Below are positions 59,748-64,000 of a stretch of DNA of 64,000 nt, one piece after another. The notes below the pieces were generated by a model. That model was given only the letters and a program-made list of their open reading frames with translations, was not told where the DNA came from and did no database searches. The position numbers and the translations under genes were made by a program. The stretch's first letter is position 1. Every line of letters begins with the position of its first letter. Source of the DNA: JBCDCY01 sp039180875 (GTDB lineage Bacteria > Pseudomonadota > Alphaproteobacteria > Rhodobacterales > Rhodobacteraceae); contig JBCDCY010000014.1 of NCBI GenBank assembly GCA_039180875.1, positions 44,888 through 108,887 on the forward strand, read 5' to 3'.

Positions 59748-60698
59748 CTACTCCCCCTCGGTCTGGCGCAGCATGTGTTCGGCCAGGGCGCCGAGCCGGG
59801 CGTCGCGCCAGCGCTGGCGCTCGGCCAGGGCCTCGAGCGGCAGGGCCGCGCGCCTTGCGGCGATGATGCCGTCGGCCAGGGCGCCGTTCCAGTCGGGCCG
59901 GGTCGGGCGATCCCGCCCGATCTCGCCATAGGCCGCGCCGTAGCGCGCGATGAAGCCGGCGATGCCGCCCGGTGCGTTCAGGTCGATGGTCTCGAACGGC
60001 CCCATGAAAGACCAGCGCCGGGCCAGGCCGTGGGCCATGGCGGCGTCGATATCCTCCGGCCCCGCCACGCCGCGGGAGACCAGGGCGAAGGCCTCGTCGA
60101 GGACGGCGCCCTGCAATCGGTTCATGATGAAGCCCTCGATCTCCGTCCGAGCCACCACCGGCTTCTGGCCGATGCTGGCCATCAGGGCGCTTGTGCGCTC
60201 CAGCTGCGCCGGGTCGGTGTGGGGAGAGGGCACGATCTCCACCGCCGGGATCAGATGAGGCGGGTTGAGGGGATGGGCGACCATGCAGCGCGAGGCCCCC
60301 GCCAGGCCATCGGTGAACTGTGAGGGGAGCAGCGCCGAGGTGGAGCTGGCGATCGTCGCCCCCGGCGCGGCCTGGGCGTCGATCTCACGAAAGATGCCCC
60401 GCTTGATCTCCAGATCCTCGGGCGTGTTCTCCTGCACATAGTCCGCGCCGTCGAGGGCAGCCTCGAGCGACGGGGCAAGGGCGATGCGGCCGGTCACCTG
60501 CGCTGCGGTCTCGCCCCGCAAGAGCTTGCCGCCATCGAGCGGGCGGCACATCTCGGCGATCCGGTCGCGCGCCGTCTCGCCCACCCCGGCGACATGGTCG
60601 AAGAGCTGCACGGGGTGACCGGCTCGGGCGAAGGTGATGGCCCAGGAACAGCCGATCATGCCGGCGCCGATCACCGCGATGGTCTCGGCCCGGCTCAT
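59748..60698 (-). CDS. 3-hydroxyacyl-CoA dehydrogenase-fold hydroxyacid dehydrogenase
   Basis: A 316-residue NAD-dependent enzyme with the Rossmann motif VIGAGMIGCSWAITFARAGH (about residues 9-28), ENTPEDLEIKRGIFREID and SSTSALLPSQF. It continues with the catalytic His in MVAHPLNPPHLIPAVEIVPSP (about 139-159) and NRLQGAVLDEAF. The short length and these motifs match the lambda-crystallin/L-gulonate 3-dehydrogenase and L-carnitine dehydrogenase group, not fatty acid enzymes. It would make a 3-keto acid, the substrate type of the BKACE gene 5 bases downstream. Its ATG overlaps the ATPase stop by 4 bases. Confidence 0.88.
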   Translation of the reverse strand: MSRAETIAVIGAGMIGCSWAITFARAGHPVQLFDHVAGVGETARDRIAEMCRPLDGGKLLRGETAAQVTGRIALAPSLEAALDGADYVQENTPEDLEIKRGIFREIDAQAAPGATIASSTSALLPSQFTDGLAGASRCMVAHPLNPPHLIPAVEIVPSPHTDPAQLERTSALMASIGQKPVVARTEIEGFIMNRLQGAVLDEAFALVSRGVAGPEDIDAAMAHGLARRWSFMGPFETIDLNAPGGIAGFIARYGAAYGEIGRDRPTRPDWNGALADGIIAARRAALPLEALAERQRWRDARLGALAEHMLRQTEGE

Positions 60699-61753
60699 GC
60701 CGCATCCTCGCCAAGGCGCGCGCCGCTGGCGGGATCGAAAAGGTGCAGGCCGGCCGGATCGACGGCGAGCGAGACAGCGTCGCCCAGGCGGTGGGGCGCG
60801 TCGCCGTCCGCCAGGGCGCGCAGCGCCACCCCCTCTCCCGCCACGGTGACGATGGAGAAGGCGCCGAGCCGCTCGATATCGCTCACCGTGCCGCGCAGCC
60901 CCGGCGCATCGGCCGATTGCAGACGCAGCGCCTCCGGCCGCAGGGCGATGCGGGCCGCGCCCGTTCCTGGGGCGGCGGCGATCCGGCCCATGGCGCAGCG
61001 CACCCCCTGCCCGTCGCGCTCGCCGTCCAACAGGTTGATGCCCGGCGCGCCCACCAGTTCCGCCACGTATTGCGAGGCTGGCCGGACATAGACGGCGTCC
61101 GGTTGGTCGATCTGGGCAATCCGCCCGGCCTCCAGGATCGCCATGCGGTCGGCGACGCTCATCGCCTCCTCGCAGTCGTGGGTGACGTAGACGAAGGTGC
61201 GGCCAAGCTCGCTCTGCAATCGTTTCAGCTCCACCCGCATGGCATCGCGCAGCCGGGCATCGAGGGCGGCCAGCGGCTCGTCCATCAGATAGGCGCCGGC
61301 GTCGCGGATCAGGGCCCGGCCGATGGCGACGCGCTGGCGCTCGCCCCCCGACAGCGCCGCAGGGGGCTTGTGCAGGATGTGGCCGATATTGAGAACACCC
61401 ACCACCTGGGCGAGCCGCCGGTCGATCTCCGCCGTCTCGACTGCACGACGGCGGAGCGGGAAGATGATGTTTTCCCGCGCCGAGAGATGGGGGAAGAGTG
61501 CCAGGTTCTGGAACACCATGGAGAGGCCGCGGGCATCCGGCGCCGCCGCCGTCACCTCCCGCCCGTCGATCAGGATGCGGCCCGCATCCACCGGCTCGAG
61601 CCCCAGCAGCACGCGGAGCAGCACGGATTTGCCCGAACTCGGCGGGCCGAAGATCGAGGTGAAGGCGCCGTCCTCGATGGTCAGCGTCACGTCGTCGAGC
61701 GCCACGATATCGCCGTAGCGCTTGCTGACGTTTTCGAGCCGGATCTCAGCCAT
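60695..61753 (-). CDS. ABC transporter ATP-binding protein with unusual Walker A
   Basis: A 352-residue CUT1-like ATPase started at ATG 61753 (8-base overlap with the upstream ATPase). Walker A reads GPPSSGKSV (about residues 29-37) instead of GPSGCGKST: the lysine and serine are kept but the loop is altered. The remaining motifs are standard: FQNLALFPHL, LSGGERQRVAIGRA (about 135-148), YLMDEPLAALD and VTHDCEEAM. The C-terminal OB domain has RIALRPEALRL. It pairs with the ATPase at 61746-62861 as in glycerol-type GlpS/GlpT transporters. Confidence 0.9.
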   Translation of the reverse strand: MAEIRLENVSKRYGDIVALDDVTLTIEDGAFTSIFGPPSSGKSVLLRVLLGLEPVDAGRILIDGREVTAAAPDARGLSMVFQNLALFPHLSARENIIFPLRRRAVETAEIDRRLAQVVGVLNIGHILHKPPAALSGGERQRVAIGRALIRDAGAYLMDEPLAALDARLRDAMRVELKRLQSELGRTFVYVTHDCEEAMSVADRMAILEAGRIAQIDQPDAVYVRPASQYVAELVGAPGINLLDGERDGQGVRCAMGRIAAAPGTGAARIALRPEALRLQSADAPGLRGTVSDIERLGAFSIVTVAGEGVALRALADGDAPHRLGDAVSLAVDPAGLHLFDPASGARLGEDAA

Positions 61754-62861
61754 CGAGCACTCCTCGCCCCGGGGTGATCTCGATCCGTCGCTCGCTCTCC
61801 CGATCGAAGAAATGCGCCCGGCCCATGTCGAAGGCAAGCGGCACGGCCTCGCCCGCCCGTCCGGGAAAGCCACGCTCGAAGACGCCGGTGAAGCGCGAGG
61901 TGCCGGACTGGAAATGCACGATGGCGCGCCGGCCGACGGTCTCGACCAGCACGATCTCGGCGCTCAAGCTGGCCTCGGCCCCATCGTCAGCGATACGTAA
62001 GGCCTCGGGCCGGAAGCCGAACAGCAGGTCGCGGCTCTGCCGGTCGGCGAGCGCGGCGCGGGAAGCAGCCGGCAAGGGCAGGCTGTCGGCCGGGCGGCCG
62101 GCCAGGCGCACCGCGTCGCCGGACAGCTCGACCGGCAGGATGTTCATGCTGGGCGCCCCGATGAAGCGGGCGACGAAGACGTTGGCCGGGGCGTCGTAGA
62201 TCCGCTTCGGCGTGTCGAACTGCTGCAGCACGGCGTGGTTCATCACCGCGATCCGGTCGGCCAATCCCATCGCCTCGATCTGGTCGTGGGTGACGTAGAC
62301 CATTGTCTGCTTCAATGCCCGCTGCAGCTGGCGGAGCTCGGCCCGCATCCGTTCCCGAAACGCCGCGTCGAGGTTGGAGAGCGGCTCGTCCAGCAGGAAG
62401 ATCGCCGGCTCCACGATGGCCGAGCGGCCGATGGCGAGCTTCTGCATCTCGTTGACCGAGAGCGCGGCGGAGGGCTCTTGCAGGCGGTGGCCGAGGGCCA
62501 TGAACTCCGCCATCTCGCCCACCTTGCGGTCGATCTCACCCCGCCCGAGGCCGCGGATCTCCAAGCCGAAGGCCAGGTTCTCGCGCACCGAGAGATGGGT
62601 GAAGATCGCGTAGTTCTGAAAGACGAAGCCGACGCCCCTCTTCTGCATCGGAACCCGGGTGACGTCGCGGGCGTCGAAGCGGATGGTGCCGGCGCTCACC
62701 TCCTCGATCCCGGCAATCATGTTCATCGTCGTGGTCTTGCCGCAGCCCGAGGGGCCGAGGATCGCCACGAACTCACCGTTGGCGATCTGCAGATCCATCG
62801 CGCGCACGGCGGTGAAATCGCCGAAGGTCTTGGTCGTGCCCTCGAGCGTGACCGACGACAT
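61746..62861 (-). CDS. ABC transporter ATP-binding protein with non-canonical signature
   Basis: A 371-residue ATPase from ATG at 62861 (TGATG junction with the permease). Walker A is standard (GPSGCGKTT), as are Q-loop VFQNYAIFTHL, Walker B FLLDEPLSNLD and H-loop VTHDQ. The signature motif is LSVNEMQKLAIGRS (about residues 136-149) in place of LSGGQRQRVAIGRA. Losing the two glycines should affect one ATP site. The partner ATPase keeps a normal signature but has an altered Walker A, so the heterodimer may have one competent and one degenerate site. This two-ATPase layout with two permeases resembles the Rhizobium GlpSTPQV glycerol transporter. Confidence 0.9.
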   Translation of the reverse strand: MSSVTLEGTTKTFGDFTAVRAMDLQIANGEFVAILGPSGCGKTTTMNMIAGIEEVSAGTIRFDARDVTRVPMQKRGVGFVFQNYAIFTHLSVRENLAFGLEIRGLGRGEIDRKVGEMAEFMALGHRLQEPSAALSVNEMQKLAIGRSAIVEPAIFLLDEPLSNLDAAFRERMRAELRQLQRALKQTMVYVTHDQIEAMGLADRIAVMNHAVLQQFDTPKRIYDAPANVFVARFIGAPSMNILPVELSGDAVRLAGRPADSLPLPAASRAALADRQSRDLLFGFRPEALRIADDGAEASLSAEIVLVETVGRRAIVHFQSGTSRFTGVFERGFPGRAGEAVPLAFDMGRAHFFDRESERRIEITPGRGVLDG

Positions 62862-63811
62862 CAGCGCGTCTCCCGCCCGGCCCTGGCCAGGATCGCCGCG
62901 GTGATGAGGGAGAGCACGACCAGCACCGTGATGCCGATGGCGGCGACATAGGACCATTCCAGGCTTTGGAAGGTCTGCTTGTAGAGGAAAAGCGACAGGC
63001 TCTCCGTCGCCACCCCGGGGCCGCCGCCGGTCATCACGAACAGCATGTCGAAGATCTTGAAGCACTCGATGACGCGCAGGCCGAGGGCGATGATCACCAC
63101 CGCCTTGATGCGCGGCAGCGCGATACGGCGAAAGCGCTGCGGCCAGCTGGCGCCGAGGATGGTGGCGGCGCGCATCTGATCCTCCGGCACGCTCATCAGG
63201 CCGGCGAACAGGATGAGGAACATCAGCGGCGTCCACTGCCAGACATCGGCGACGATCACGGCGATGAAGGCCCGATCGACGTCGTTCAGCCAGTTGACGC
63301 CGTAGGCGCCGTCCCAGACCAGCGCCAGCAGGGCGTTGAGCGGGCCGGTCTGCTGGAAGATCAGGAAGAAGATATAGCCCGCCACAGCCGGCACGATCAT
63401 CATCGGCATCAGGATCAGGCTGTAGAATACACCCCGCCCGGCGATCCCCTCGTAGAACAGGATGGCCAGCACCAGGCCGAGGGCGAACTGGATCGGCACG
63501 GCGATCGCCACGAACAGCAGGGTGCGCCAGACCGCCTGCCAGAGCCCCTCATCGCGGAAGAGCTCGACGTAGTTGTCGAACCAGCTCCAGGCGTCGTAGG
63601 CGCGGTACCAGGGCTCGCCATCCAGCGGGCTCCACCAGGTGAGGCTGATATAGACCTGCATGAGCAGCGGGAAGGCGACGATGAAGACCAGCAGGACCTG
63701 GGCCGGGATGAGCAGCCGCACGGCGAGCCGGTGGCGCGCGGTCTCGAGCGTGTCGGCCGGCGGCGCGCCGCCCGGCGCCGAATGCTCCTGCGGAAGGCTG
63801 GTGTCGGTCAC
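62861..63811 (-). CDS. Sugar ABC transporter permease (MalF type)
   Basis: A 316-residue permease started at GTG 63811. After a hydrophilic N-terminus it has about six membrane helices, including LLIPAQVLLVFIVAFPLLMQVYISL and FYSLILMPMMIVPAVAGYIFFLIF. The CUT1 coupling loop is DQMRAATILGASWPQRFRRIALP (about residues 207-229), with ILGAS in place of the usual IDGAS. It overlaps the preceding permease's stop in a GTGA junction and the following ATPase's start by 1 base. It forms the channel together with the partial permease at the window's right edge. Confidence 0.92.
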   Translation of the reverse strand: MTDTSLPQEHSAPGGAPPADTLETARHRLAVRLLIPAQVLLVFIVAFPLLMQVYISLTWWSPLDGEPWYRAYDAWSWFDNYVELFRDEGLWQAVWRTLLFVAIAVPIQFALGLVLAILFYEGIAGRGVFYSLILMPMMIVPAVAGYIFFLIFQQTGPLNALLALVWDGAYGVNWLNDVDRAFIAVIVADVWQWTPLMFLILFAGLMSVPEDQMRAATILGASWPQRFRRIALPRIKAVVIIALGLRVIECFKIFDMLFVMTGGGPGVATESLSLFLYKQTFQSLEWSYVAAIGITVLVVLSLITAAILARAGRETR

Positions 63812-64000
63812 TGTTTCAGCGCTCCGAAGGTCAGGCCACGGACCAGGAACTTCTGGATCGCGATGCCAAGGATGATGGGCGGGATCGCCGCGATCAGGCC
63901 AAGGGCGGCCTTGGCGCCGTAAAGCTGGCCGGAGGCTGCGGTGGCGAGCGCGTTCATGTAGACCGGGATCGTCGTCCAGTCCTTGCGGGTGAGGAGGAGC
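63808..64000 (-). CDS. Carbohydrate ABC transporter permease (MalG type), partial
   Basis: The C-terminal 63 residues of a permease that begins beyond the right edge. The visible frame ends LAIQKFLVRGLTFGALKQ-like (read as GIAIQKFLVRGLTFGALKQ), the standard MalG-type C-terminus, preceded by a membrane helix LGLIAAIPPIILG and a periplasmic segment DWTTIPVYMNALATA. Its stop overlaps the GTG of the next permease by 3 bases. It is the farthest upstream gene visible of the two-permease, two-ATPase operon. The solute-binding protein and promoter are presumably further right. Confidence 0.9.
   Translation of the reverse strand, partial: LLLTRKDWTTIPVYMNALATAASGQLYGAKAALGLIAAIPPIILGIAIQKFLVRGLTFGALKQ

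Overview
The window is a GC-rich alphaproteobacterial chromosome segment, most likely from a member of the Rhodobacteraceae or a near relative. The evidence is CtrA next to its inhibitor SciP, a GapR (DUF2312) gene, the DUF2849-CysI-DUF934-CysH sulfite-assimilation operon, and SOS boxes of the alphaproteobacterial GTTC-N7-GTTC type. No prophage, insertion sequence or CRISPR array was seen.

Layout. 1-13.5 kb is mostly housekeeping: trmFO (5'-truncated by the window edge), a small methyltransferase, gluQ, hisI, an IscU/NifU-like scaffold, recG, ligA, ctrA, sciP, mnmA and two divergent unknown membrane-anchored proteins. 13.6-18.6 kb holds an exported hydrolase, two M20 amidohydrolases and a family 5 solute-binding protein. 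18.7-36 kb is a catabolic region. It contains two leftward operons (Gfo/Idh/MocA, IDH-like dehydrogenase, SMP-30 lactonase, enoyl-CoA hydratase; then SDR, DUF993, TIM-barrel isomerase). It also has a CoA-transferase, a TetR regulator, a GMC oxidoreductase, a complete carbohydrate ABC transporter and a glycerate kinase. 36-49 kb returns to core genes: a triple-repeat exported protein, tRNA-Thr, gapR, an isolated low-GC DUF3800 gene, glmM, the sulfite/APS reduction operon, nadA and nadB. 49-64 kb has two DMT exporters, a cobalt-type nitrile hydratase operon, a tandem-repeat array, an amino-acid ABC transporter, and a leftward operon. That operon joins two ABC permeases and two ABC ATPases to a hydroxyacid dehydrogenase, a BKACE enzyme, an SMP-30 lactonase and an SDR, and it runs off the right edge.

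The most striking observation is a compact, apparently complete transcription unit between the scaffold gene and recG. It has a leftward promoter (TTGACC-17-AACATT), one perfect LexA-type box abutting the -35 and another covering the -10, a good ribosome binding site, a 37-codon gene for a single-pass membrane peptide (3891-4004), and a strong intrinsic terminator (3672-3704). This is the architecture expected of an SOS-induced small membrane protein, analogous in concept to the Caulobacter division inhibitor SidA. The gene is too short for ordinary ORF calling. Other points of interest are a palindromic operator shared by the divergent CoA-transferase and SDR/DUF993 units, a perfect 21-bp palindrome before nadA, unusual ATPase motifs in the last transporter, a predicted lactone-to-beta-keto-acid pathway ending in BKACE, and several families of intergenic palindromic repeats.

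Function calls rest on motif recognition and gene context only. No database search was possible.
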